Origin: an uncultured Clostridium sp.
Lineage (GTDB): Bacteria > Bacillota > Clostridia > TANB77 > CAG-508
DNA length: 41,151 bases
Reading direction: 5' to 3'
Assembly: GCA_946496575.1 (NCBI GenBank)
Contig: CAMMHE010000012.1
Span: forward strand, 1 to 41,151
Positions 33,783-40,888 of this stretch are shown in pieces. A program made the position numbers and the translations under genes. Positions within the stretch are counted from its first letter, which is position 1, and every line of letters begins with the position of its first letter. The notes below the pieces were generated by a model. It saw nothing but the letters and a program-made list of their open reading frames with translations. It was not told where the DNA came from and ran no database searches.

Positions 33783-35051
33783 ATGAAAAATGTTATATTA
33801 GTTGGAGGTGCAACAGGAAGAGAACATGCTATTGCAAAACAGTTTTATGAAGAAGGATATATATTATCTGCGATATTGTGGGCAGATAATCCATTTATAG
33901 AAAAATTATGTACAGGCAAATATTTAAAAATCAATTTGGATGATGTTGAAAATGTTTATAAAGCTATAATTGAAATCAATCCAGATTATGTTGTTATTGG
34001 ACAGGGAGAAGTTATTCAAAGAGGATTGTGTGATATGTTGAAGGCAAAAGGAATAAAATGTATTGGACCTTCAAAAAAATTAGCTCAATTAGAAGGATCT
34101 AAAACATTTTGTAGAGACTTATTAGCAGAAATTGATGATTCTTTAAATCCTAAACATAGAGATTTTTATACTTTTTCTGAAGAACTAAAGGAATATATAT
34201 ACAATTTTAAAACTAAAATAGTTGTAAAATGTGATGGTGTTATTACTGGACCTAGAGTAAGAATTTATGAAAATAGTGAGAAAGAAGAAGCTTTAAAAAA
34301 TGCAAATAATTGGTTAGAAGATTATGGACATATTATAGTTGAAGAATTTATAGATGGACATGAAGTTGCAATTATGAGTTATACAGATGGAAAAAGTTTA
34401 ATTCATACTCCGGTATTTAAAAATCATAAAAGAGTTGGAGAAGACAATGTTGGAGAAAATACATCAGGTATGGGAACTATAACAGGAAAAGAATGCTTTC
34501 CATATATAAGTGAAAAAGCAGAAAAAAAGATGCATGAAATTACTGAAAAAGTAATGAAAACAATTAATGAAAAATGTGGTGAAAAGTACCTTGGAAGTTT
34601 ATATGGAGAATTTTTAGTTAATGGTGATGAAGTTAAAGTAATTGAGTACAACTGTAGATTTGGTAATCCGTCTTCTATGAATATATTAAATATTATGAAA
34701 ATAAGTTTCCCTAATTTATGCGAACACATATTGAGTGGAAAAATAGATGAATTAGAAGATGTATTTGATGAAGATAATGTTAGTTTATCAGCATATGTTG
34801 TACCTAAAGATTATACAGTAAATAAAAAACATGTAGGAGATGAAGTTGAATTTTCAGAAATTAATAATGATTTATTTTATTGTGGTAATATGAAATATGA
34901 AAATGGTAAATATTATTTAAAAAATAGTAGAGCATTTGCTGTCTGCGCTAAAGCTCCAAGTATTAAAGAAGCAAGAGAAATTGTTTATAGAGAATTAGAA
35001 AAAGTTAAAGGTAATATTTATTATAGAAAGGATATTGGAAATGCAAATTAA
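33783..35051 (+). CDS. PurD-like ATP-grasp ligase
   Basis: A 422-residue ATP-grasp enzyme built like phosphoribosylamine-glycine ligase (PurD). The N-terminal GGATGREHAIAKQF copies the PurD G-x-G-x-R-E-H-A motif that binds phosphoribosylamine. ATP-grasp elements follow: VVKCDGVITGPRV (about 148-160), VEEFIDGHEVAIM, TSGMGTITG and the Mg-binding EYNCRFGNPS (PurD normally reads E-x-N-x-R-F-G-D-P-E). The altered end of that motif and the operon setting suggest a different substrate from purine synthesis, perhaps joining an amino acid such as Asp/Asn to a phosphoribosylamine-like amine. AGGAGG lies 5 nt before the ATG. No other purine genes are nearby. Confidence 0.85.
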   Translation: MKNVILVGGATGREHAIAKQFYEEGYILSAILWADNPFIEKLCTGKYLKINLDDVENVYKAIIEINPDYVVIGQGEVIQRGLCDMLKAKGIKCIGPSKKLAQLEGSKTFCRDLLAEIDDSLNPKHRDFYTFSEELKEYIYNFKTKIVVKCDGVITGPRVRIYENSEKEEALKNANNWLEDYGHIIVEEFIDGHEVAIMSYTDGKSLIHTPVFKNHKRVGEDNVGENTSGMGTITGKECFPYISEKAEKKMHEITEKVMKTINEKCGEKYLGSLYGEFLVNGDEVKVIEYNCRFGNPSSMNILNIMKISFPNLCEHILSGKIDELEDVFDEDNVSLSAYVVPKDYTVNKKHVGDEVEFSEINNDLFYCGNMKYENGKYYLKNSRAFAVCAKAPSIKEAREIVYRELEKVKGNIYYRKDIGNAN

Positions 35052-35628
35052 AAAAATTGGTTTTGATTTAGATGGAGTAATATTAGATAATACTACATTT
35101 AAAAAAGAAAATTATAAAAAAGTATATAATTTAGATTTTGAGAATTGGCAATTATCTGCTAATATAATAGATGAGTTTGTTCCTGATAGAGATATGAGAA
35201 GAAAAATAGGTGCTTTGGCAAGTACTAGAAATTTTACAAAATTGTTAGATAAAAATTGTATTGAAATATTAAATGATTTATATAATAAGAATTATGAATT
35301 ATATATAGTTAGTAGAAGAGGTTTATCAGATAATGGTCAAAAAGCTGCGTGGGAATCAATAAATGAATTAAAACTTGAAAAATATTTTAAAGAAATAATT
35401 TTTTGTGAAAATGAAAAAGATAAAATTGATGCAATTATTAATAAAGATATAGATGTATTTTTTGATGATAGAATGGGAGTTATAGAAGGAATATTAGGAA
35501 AAACAAGAATCTCAGTTTTATTTGATAGTTTTGATTTAGTAGCTAAAAATAAATTAAAAGTTAAAGATGATATTAAAGTTATTAAAGATTTTAAAGGGAT
35601 TGGAGATTTAATTAAAGAAAATGAATAA
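35041..35628 (+). CDS. HAD-superfamily phosphatase
   Basis: A 195-residue HAD hydrolase. Motif I is GFDLDGVILD (nucleophile and general acid Asp), motif II VSRRG, motif III Lys in NEKDKIDAI and motif IV VFFDDRMG. A helical cap is inserted between motifs I and II. This is the size class of small 5'-nucleotidase/phosphatase HADs. It probably dephosphorylates an intermediate of the pathway. The ATG at 35041 (AAAGGA 8 nt upstream) overlaps the end of the ATP-grasp gene by 11 bp, showing translational coupling. Confidence 0.85.
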   Translation: MQIKKIGFDLDGVILDNTTFKKENYKKVYNLDFENWQLSANIIDEFVPDRDMRRKIGALASTRNFTKLLDKNCIEILNDLYNKNYELYIVSRRGLSDNGQKAAWESINELKLEKYFKEIIFCENEKDKIDAIINKDIDVFFDDRMGVIEGILGKTRISVLFDSFDLVAKNKLKVKDDIKVIKDFKGIGDLIKENE

Positions 35629-36592
35629 ATTAATGGAATATGTTAAAAGAATTGAAGATGCTTTAGGAAAGAAAATAGAAGATGCTGAAATTGTATCTGA
35701 ATCTAATAATATAGTTATAAAATTTGCTAGTGATGGCAAAGTATATTTTGCTAAATTTTATAAAAATAAAGGAACACATGTAGATAATGAAGTAATGTTA
35801 TATAGTTGTCTTCCAGAAGAAGGAAAAAAATATTTAAAAGTATTAAATTATTCTAATTTTGATTTAAATGAAGATGAAAAATTTGCCATATTTGAAGAAG
35901 TAAAAGGTAGAACCTTAGCAGAAATAGCTGATCAAGAAGGAATTTCAGATGAGGTTGCTGAAAAAGTTGCAAGTTCAATGTTGGAATATTTTTCTATGAT
36001 TTCACAAGTAAAAACACAAAAATATGGTAATTTGGCAGGAAGTTTAGAAGGAAATTATGATGAATTTTTAAAATATATATATGAATATCAATTTCCAACA
36101 ACAGAAACATTGTTTTTAAATCAAAAAACTAGGAAATTTGCATCTTTACCATATTTATTATTAGAAAAAAATGCGGAATTATTAGATGAAAATTATTCTT
36201 GTTTGACTCCAATAGATTCTAATTTTAATAATATAATGATTGATGAAAATGGTGATGTGAAGATTATTGATCCAGGTGCTGTTATAAGTGCTCCTTTAAG
36301 TATGGGAATTGGTGAATTTGTTGCACATTCATATGGAACTAAAGTATATGATAAATTTATAGAAAAAACAAAAGCAAGTAGTGAAGAAATAAAAAGATAT
36401 AGCATTTATGGAATATTATCATCTATGAATATTATGGCTTTCTTAGTTCGTAATAATATTGGAGAAATAACGAAAAGTAAACCATTTGGAAATAGTAATA
36501 CATTTTTGGAATTAATAAATAAACATTTAAAGGTTATAAGCTCTTGCGAAAATATCAATAAAGATAAAGAACCTGAGGATATTGAGAAATAA
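35621..36592 (+). CDS. APH/choline-kinase-fold phosphotransferase
   Basis: A 323-residue kinase-like protein. The N-lobe has the ATP Lys in VYFAKFYKN and the hinge FEEVKGRTL. The C-lobe has a catalytic loop PIDSNFNNIMID (the D-x(4)-N pattern of the aminoglycoside/choline kinase family, with the usual His-Gly-Asp replaced by Pro-Ile-Asp) and a metal-binding DPG in KIIDPGAV. It should phosphorylate a small hydroxyl substrate. It overlaps the HAD gene by 8 bp, a kinase-phosphatase pair. As a resistance kinase it could inactivate a product; as a biosynthetic kinase it could build it. Confidence 0.75.
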   Translation: MNKLMEYVKRIEDALGKKIEDAEIVSESNNIVIKFASDGKVYFAKFYKNKGTHVDNEVMLYSCLPEEGKKYLKVLNYSNFDLNEDEKFAIFEEVKGRTLAEIADQEGISDEVAEKVASSMLEYFSMISQVKTQKYGNLAGSLEGNYDEFLKYIYEYQFPTTETLFLNQKTRKFASLPYLLLEKNAELLDENYSCLTPIDSNFNNIMIDENGDVKIIDPGAVISAPLSMGIGEFVAHSYGTKVYDKFIEKTKASSEEIKRYSIYGILSSMNIMAFLVRNNIGEITKSKPFGNSNTFLELINKHLKVISSCENINKDKEPEDIEK

Positions 36593-36606
36593 ATGGAGGA
36601 AATAAT

Positions 36607-37509
36607 ATGGTAGGATATTATAAATATATTTCAGAATTAGGTATTGAAGATGATATAAATATGGATACAATAAAATCAGATAAAGATGTATATAATTATT
36701 TTCATAAAGAAATAAGAAATGATTGTAAAAATATTAATGTATCAGATATTGATTTTACACCTATATATCAAAATGATTTGTTAAAAAATTTTGATTATAT
36801 AAAAGAAATTATAGAAAAAGAAATTAAAAACAATTTAATAATTAAAGAAGTAAAAACAACAACGATTATAAAAAATAATAAAAGATTAGAAGAATTGCAA
36901 AAATTATTTGGATTACCAAAGTTTGAATGTAGTCAAGAATATATTTTAGTTCCAGCAAGTGATTTTGGAGTATTTTCTTTATATGAAGATACGAATTTTA
37001 AAAAGGAACAATTACCAACAACAGTTTATGAATTCGCGAAATGTTATAGAATTGAAGATAAGAAACAAGATCCACTAAGAAGACCTACATCATTTAATTT
37101 ACCAGATATTCATTGTTTTATAAATGATAAAGTATATGAAGAGGTTCAAAAACATTTAGTAGTATATGAAGAAATATTAAAAATACTAGAAATACCATAT
37201 TTTATTTCTCTACGTATTACAGAAAAAGAATATAAAGAAAAGAAAGAAGTTTTGAAGAATATTGCTAAAGAGTTACATAAAGATATAATTGTTAATATTG
37301 TGCCGAGTTCAATAAAATATTGGGAATCTAAATTTAAATATATTTATAAAAATTCAAATAATGAATTTATACAATTATCTACAGTTCAAGTTGATTACAC
37401 AACTTCAGGTATTTTTAATATAAAAATGGAAGGAAAGAATATAAGAGTTATACATTCATCAATTGGTAGTATGGAAAGAGTAATATATTCTTATTTGGAT
37501 AAAAATTAA
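36607..37509 (+). CDS. Class II synthetase core, ThrRS-like, without tRNA domains
   Basis: A 300-residue stand-alone class II aminoacyl-tRNA synthetase catalytic domain of the Thr/Ser/Pro group. Motif 2 region: LPTTVYEFAKCYRIED, then RRPTSFNLPDIHCF (about 138-172), in the layout of ThrRS (R-x-x-E-F-...-Y-R-x-E...R-x-F-x-x-D-x-H-x-F). QLSTVQVDY and IHSSIGSMERVIYSYL (motif 3, about 281-297) match ThrRS W-Q-L-x-T-x-Q-x-D-F and H-R-x-x-x-G-S-x-E-R. There is no editing or anticodon domain, so it cannot be a normal synthetase. Such cores activate amino acids for transfer to carriers or small molecules. It is the second such ligase in the operon. Confidence 0.78.
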   Translation: MVGYYKYISELGIEDDINMDTIKSDKDVYNYFHKEIRNDCKNINVSDIDFTPIYQNDLLKNFDYIKEIIEKEIKNNLIIKEVKTTTIIKNNKRLEELQKLFGLPKFECSQEYILVPASDFGVFSLYEDTNFKKEQLPTTVYEFAKCYRIEDKKQDPLRRPTSFNLPDIHCFINDKVYEEVQKHLVVYEEILKILEIPYFISLRITEKEYKEKKEVLKNIAKELHKDIIVNIVPSSIKYWESKFKYIYKNSNNEFIQLSTVQVDYTTSGIFNIKMEGKNIRVIHSSIGSMERVIYSYLDKN

Positions 37510-38069
37510 TGAAAAAAATAGTTATAACAGGACCACATTGTTGTGGAAAAAGTACAGTAATAAGAAAAATTGAAGAAGATATTGGTAATAATAATATTAA
37601 ATTTATACAGTTTAGTGGAAAAGATTCACCAGTAGATTATTCTAGTTCTCAAAAATTAAAAGATAATATTAAATCAGAAATTGATATAACATATTATATG
37701 ATTTGTAAATTATTAGAACGAGAAGTTGATATAGAATATAACGATGGAAATTTAGCAGTATTAGATAGATGCTTAATAGACCAATTAGTATATCCATCAG
37801 TATTATTAGATGAAAAATATTTAAATGATATTTTTGGATATATAAGATTATGGTTAGAGTTTCACCCATATACTCATGTATTTTATGTTCCTAAAAATTA
37901 TGAATTATTGGAAAAATATGGAACCAAGGATAAAAGTAAAGAGTATTTGGATTTGATTGAAGATAAATATTTAGAAATATTAAAAAAACTTAATATTAAA
38001 TATACTATCCTTCCAAATAATCAAGATGACCAAATTAGTATTTTGAAAAAATTTTTTATGAATAATTAA
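37509..38069 (+). CDS. P-loop kinase/NTPase (AAA_28 or nucleoside-kinase-like)
   Basis: A 186-residue P-loop protein. Walker A is GPHCCGKST (about 8-16), and a D-R pair in LAVLDRCLIDQLVYPS (about 82-97) is typical of deoxynucleoside/small-molecule kinases and AAA_28 proteins. HPYTHVFYVP and a Lys-rich lid follow. It probably phosphorylates a nucleoside-like or amino-acid-derived hydroxyl. The start codon overlaps the stop of the previous gene by one base (TAATG). Confidence 0.78.
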   Translation: MKKIVITGPHCCGKSTVIRKIEEDIGNNNIKFIQFSGKDSPVDYSSSQKLKDNIKSEIDITYYMICKLLEREVDIEYNDGNLAVLDRCLIDQLVYPSVLLDEKYLNDIFGYIRLWLEFHPYTHVFYVPKNYELLEKYGTKDKSKEYLDLIEDKYLEILKKLNIKYTILPNNQDDQISILKKFFMNN

Positions 38070-38087
38070 TTTAAGGAGAATGATTTT

Positions 38088-38816
38088 ATGGGAATATTTG
38101 TGTTAATTGGTGGAGGAGAAAATGGTAGACCAGGTACAAGTTACGAGACTGAACAGATAGATAAAGAAATTGTTAGTTTGCTTTCAAAAAATAAAGAAAA
38201 GAATTTTTTATTTATAGCTCATGGAAATGATTATGAAAAAGAGTACTATGAAGTAATGAAGAGAAATTATGAAAAGTTAGGTTGCAAATGTGATATTTTA
38301 TATAAAAAAGAATTAAAAGATATAAAAATTTCAAAGAACAAATTAAGTTGGTCTGATATCATTTATATAGGTGGCGGAAACACTCTTAAAATGATGAATG
38401 CTTGGCGAAGATATAAATTTAATGAAATTTTAAAAGAGGTAAAAAAAGAAGATAAAATATTTTGTGGAATATCTGCTGGAGCTATCACTTTTTGTAAATA
38501 TGGAGTTTCGGATTCAAGAAAAACTTTAAAATATGATAAATATATAAAGGTAAGAGGACTGGAATTTTTTAATATTTTGTTTTGTCCAAGTTTTGATGAA
38601 AAATATAATTATATTGAAAATATAGATAAAATTATGAAAGAAGCTAAAGTTCCAATGTTTGCATTAGAAAAAGGAACGGCATTAATAGTAAATGAAAATA
38701 AAGTTAAAATAGTTAAGAGTATAAATGATAAAAAAGTTTATAAAATTTTTACACATGAACATAAAAAAAATGTTTTAGAATTAACAAATGATAATGTAAG
38801 TAGAAGTTTAATATAA
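38088..38816 (+). CDS. Peptidase S51 (aspartyl dipeptidase/PepE-like) family protein
   Basis: A 242-residue S51-family protein. FVLIGGGE (N-terminus), IIYIGGGNTLKMM and the nucleophile elbow CGISAGAI (Ser about 130) match PepE, which cleaves Asp-X dipeptides, and cyanophycinase relatives. The place where family members have the catalytic His (C/N-P-H-Y/F) appears here as FCPSFDE, with Ser instead. Activity could thus be altered or lost. If active it would remove an N-terminal aspartyl group, a known way to inactivate aspartyl-conjugate antibiotics. AAGGAG precedes the ATG. Confidence 0.82.
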   Translation: MGIFVLIGGGENGRPGTSYETEQIDKEIVSLLSKNKEKNFLFIAHGNDYEKEYYEVMKRNYEKLGCKCDILYKKELKDIKISKNKLSWSDIIYIGGGNTLKMMNAWRRYKFNEILKEVKKEDKIFCGISAGAITFCKYGVSDSRKTLKYDKYIKVRGLEFFNILFCPSFDEKYNYIENIDKIMKEAKVPMFALEKGTALIVNENKVKIVKSINDKKVYKIFTHEHKKNVLELTNDNVSRSLI

Positions 38817-38839
38817 ATTAAAAGGGAGAGATTTGTTAA

Positions 38840-39418
38840 TTGGAGAATAAAAAAGTTATAAAAAGTGTAAAAAGGTTAAAAGAAAATAGTCGTTTTGTTA
38901 AAGAAGCAAAAAAAATTATTTATCCTCATTATGTAGTAAAAAATGGAATAGATGGGTTAGCTCATATTGAACATGTAACACATATTGGAATGGAAATTGC
39001 TGAAAGAGAATGTAGAGATGATAACGATACTGATTTGTTAGGAATAACTTTGGGATGTTTATTACATGATATAGGGAGAGGAAATGAAAAAAAAGGTCAA
39101 AAACATGGTGAAGCAGGAGTTGAAATTTCAAGAGAAATATTAGAACAATATTTTGTAGATTATAATATAGATGTAGAAAAAGTATTATATGCTATATCTC
39201 ATCATGATTTAGGACAAGTTTCAAAAGATAAATTAATAGGTGGTATATGGGATGCGGATAGATTATCGTTATATCGTTTTAAAGGTAGAGAAATAGACCT
39301 TAATCGTTTATCAACAGAAGCAGCTAAAGAATTGTTAGAGTATTCTAAAAGATATATAGCTATGCGAATGAAAGACTATGAAATTAATTTTGAAACAGGA
39401 GAGGAACTAGAAAGATGA
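38840..39418 (+). CDS. HD-domain phosphohydrolase
   Basis: A 192-residue HD hydrolase. Metal ligands: His in HIEHVTHIGME, the HD pair in CLLHDIGRG (about 78-86), His in KHGEAGVEIS, HH in AISHHDLG, and Asp in WDADRLSLYR. The multiple His set indicates a di-iron or two-metal site. HD proteins hydrolyse nucleotides and other phosphomonoesters. The start is a TTG with GGGAGAG 9 nt upstream. It is the last gene of the operon, 197 bp before attR. Confidence 0.85.
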   Translation: MENKKVIKSVKRLKENSRFVKEAKKIIYPHYVVKNGIDGLAHIEHVTHIGMEIAERECRDDNDTDLLGITLGCLLHDIGRGNEKKGQKHGEAGVEISREILEQYFVDYNIDVEKVLYAISHHDLGQVSKDKLIGGIWDADRLSLYRFKGREIDLNRLSTEAAKELLEYSKRYIAMRMKDYEINFETGEELER

Positions 39419-39460
39419 AATACTATTGCATTTTGTAATAAATTGCTATATTATATATAT

Positions 39461-39497
39461 AATGAATGTAAACATTGTTTGCATTTTGTTTGCAAAA
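39461..39497. repeat. Integrase arm-type repeat, copy B
   Basis: 37 bp identical to 40219-40255; its last 24 bp match copy A at 23252. Located 119 bp inside attR. Confidence 0.7.
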
Positions 39498-39615
39498 AAT
39501 TGGTACAATAAATAAAAATAGTACAGATAGTACAATAAATATAAACGGTTATAATCCATAATACAACTAATATACATGAATATTTATAATACAAATAATA
39601 CGGTAAAGAAATCTT

Positions 39616-39666
39616 CATGTGGAAGTGGTAAGAAATACAAAAACTGCTGTGGAAGAAATCAGTAAT
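39616..39666. repeat. attR: 51-bp core repeat, right copy
   Basis: Exact duplicate of the secA 3' end (23149-23199), including the stop codon. This is the original chromosomal tail of secA displaced by the insertion. Confidence 0.88.
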
Positions 39667-39669
39667 TTC

Positions 39670-39798
39670 AATGCTTTCAGAGAATTAATATCAGCAAATG
39701 AAGGCATAAAAAAGCCAGATAAAAAGATATTTAAAATACTACTAGATAGATATTTGCTAGAGCCACAAGAATGTCTTTTATTTCATGAAGAAGAATAA
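39670..39798 (+). pseudogene. Fragment of a HAD-family hydrolase
   Basis: An open stretch without a start codon translates to NAFRELISANEGIKKPDKKIFKILLDRY and on to LEPQECLLF, the motif III region (S-x-x-x-G-x-x-K-P-D-x-x-I-F...P-x-E-C-L) of HAD phosphatases. Motifs I and IV are missing. It begins right behind attR and is a truncated remnant. Confidence 0.65.
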
Positions 39799-39978
39799 AA
39801 ACAATTAAGATTATACATAAAAAGCATTATTCAAAATCCAGATTATGTTGTTATAAAACTAGCATTAGGACAAGATAAAGAACATAATAAAAATTCAATA
39901 ATAACATTAATGAAACTAAATAAAAGGACTTGGAATCAAACCATAAGAAATAGACGGAAAGATTATTTGGAAAAATAA
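39799..39978 (+). pseudogene. Decayed reading-frame remnant
   Basis: In the same frame after one stop, 59 codons stay open and read like protein (NPDYVVIKLALGQDKEHNKNSIITLMKLNK...). No start codon with a ribosome site is present, and I cannot name the family. Confidence 0.4.
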
Positions 39979-39991
39979 GGCCAAAAAAGAC

Positions 39992-40020
39992 TAGACAAAA
40001 ATGAATAAAAGTTGTATAAT
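39992..40020 (+). promoter_or_regulatory. Promoter of the small structured ncRNA
   Basis: TAGACA at 39992-39997, a 17-bp spacer and TATAAT at 40015-40020, with no ORF downstream. Confidence 0.7.
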
Positions 40021-40026
40021 AAAAGT

Positions 40027-40170
40027 ACAATATAAGTAGGTTATTTGAAGTGGACAATAGTGCCATCCACACACCTTTAAAAGGTCAAAAGAGATGCAGG
40101 ACTTGGCACACCTGCCAAATAACCAACGGTAAAAAAGGTAGAGATTTAGGTCTTTACCTTTAATTTTTTT
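40027..40170 (+). ncRNA. Structured ncRNA with four-way junction and kissing loop
   Basis: About 145 nt with its own promoter and terminator and no ORF. P1 is a 9-bp perfect helix (40039-40047 with 40116-40124) enclosing three hairpins: P2 GTGGA/TCCAC (40050-40054 with 40066-40070), P3 ACCTT/AAGGT (40073-40077 with 40081-40085) and P4 GCAGG/CCTGC (40096-40100 with 40111-40115). The P2 loop carries GTGCCA (40060-40065) and the P4 loop TGGCAC (40104-40109), an exact 6-nt complement, so the loops can kiss. P4 and P1 are directly adjacent and can stack. I recognise no described class; it could be a ligand-binding or protein-binding RNA. Confidence 0.7.
40134..40170 (+). terminator. Terminator of the small structured ncRNA
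   Basis: An 11-bp stem with one G-T pair (40134-40144 with 40151-40161) is followed by TTTTTTT. Confidence 0.85.
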
Positions 40171-40218
40171 GAGTAAAATATTGAATTTTTTAGATTATTA
40201 GCATATACTAATCAAAAA

Positions 40219-40255
40219 AATGAATGTAAACATTGTTTGCATTTTGTTTGCAAAA
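40219..40255. repeat. Integrase arm-type repeat, copy C, outside attR
   Basis: 37 bp identical to copy B. The sequence after it is also loosely similar to that after copy B for about 100 bp. No core repeat follows, so it is likely the remnant of an earlier related insertion. Confidence 0.65.
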
Positions 40256-40373
40256 TATTAGTACAAATAATATAATAAATACAAAAGGCTATAATCTGCA
40301 ATATTATTAGTATTAATAGATATTTATTGAAAGTTTTAAATAATCTTGTATCAGGATATTTTGAATTAGTGCT

Positions 40374-40514
40374 ATTGAAAAAGAATATTTAAATGCTTTG
40401 AAAGAAATAAATAATAAAGTTGAGAAAAAGGAAATTGATTTTTCCAATATTAAATTGTTTGTTTTCAGAGCAGATAAAATTAAATATAATTATCCCTATA
40501 AAAATAAAGTTTGA
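40374..40514 (+). pseudogene. Short decayed coding remnant
   Basis: 46 open codons (IEKEYLNALKEINNKVEKKEIDFSNIKLFVF...) have protein-like composition but no start codon or ribosome site. Family not recognised. The surrounding 40256-40676 stretch holds nothing else I can name. Confidence 0.3.
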
Positions 40515-40624
40515 AATTTATCAAATATCAATATAGTCAAGTCTTAAAGTTAGTCTTTTGTACAAAAGTAAAATCTATATTACATAAAACTGGATTTAAA
40601 AAATAAATTCAAGGTAAATATGAG

Positions 40625-40715
40625 TCAGTGGTTAGTTAAAAAAGTAAATTCCACTGCTAAATTTTTTTGAATGTATAAGAGAAATGTCCATAAATTAGGA
40701 TTTTTTCTCTTTTTT
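40625..40715 (+). terminator. Hairpin and terminator-like stem
   Basis: CAGTGG/CCACTG (40625-40630 with 40651-40656) and then an 8-bp AAGAGAAA/TTTCTCTT stem (40677-40684 with 40704-40711) with TTTT behind it. It follows no intact gene. The stretch 40716-40888 holds only a 7-bp inverted repeat (40783-40789 with 40818-40824). Confidence 0.45.
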
Positions 40716-40888
40716 GTATAGCAAAAATTTTTAAAATGTAGTATAATTTAATTAGATTAAAGAAAAATTTGCATGGCAAACAACACAAGCTAAATTTTTG
40801 TTTTAGACTAAATTCCACTTGTGTATTAAAGTAAATTCAGTTACTCAATACTGTGTTTGGATTAATTTATTTGCTTTTTAATTTTTTG

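Larger units (their letters stand above)
23149..39666. mobile_element. Integrative mobilizable element in the secA 3' end
   Basis: A 51-bp exact direct repeat (23149-23199 and 39616-39666) comes from the secA tail and brackets about 16.5 kb. Inside are an integrase next to attL, a candidate large ncRNA, a RepA-like ATPase, a MobV-type oriT and relaxase, an excisionase-like protein, a second integrase, a spare AspRS and a ten-gene metabolic operon. There are no type IV secretion genes, so transfer would need a helper. The element regenerates the secA C-terminus on insertion. Confidence 0.8.

Noticed and set aside
39851-40072. 73-codon minus-strand frame rich in Leu/Phe/Tyr
   Set aside because: It has no ribosome site and overlaps the decayed plus-strand frame and the ncRNA; the composition is what the reverse of AT-rich DNA gives.
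40374-40420. Possible third att core after arm copy C
   Set aside because: Only AATGCTTT and a few flanking bases resemble the att flank; the SEC-C coding core is absent and the distance from the arm repeat does not match copy B.
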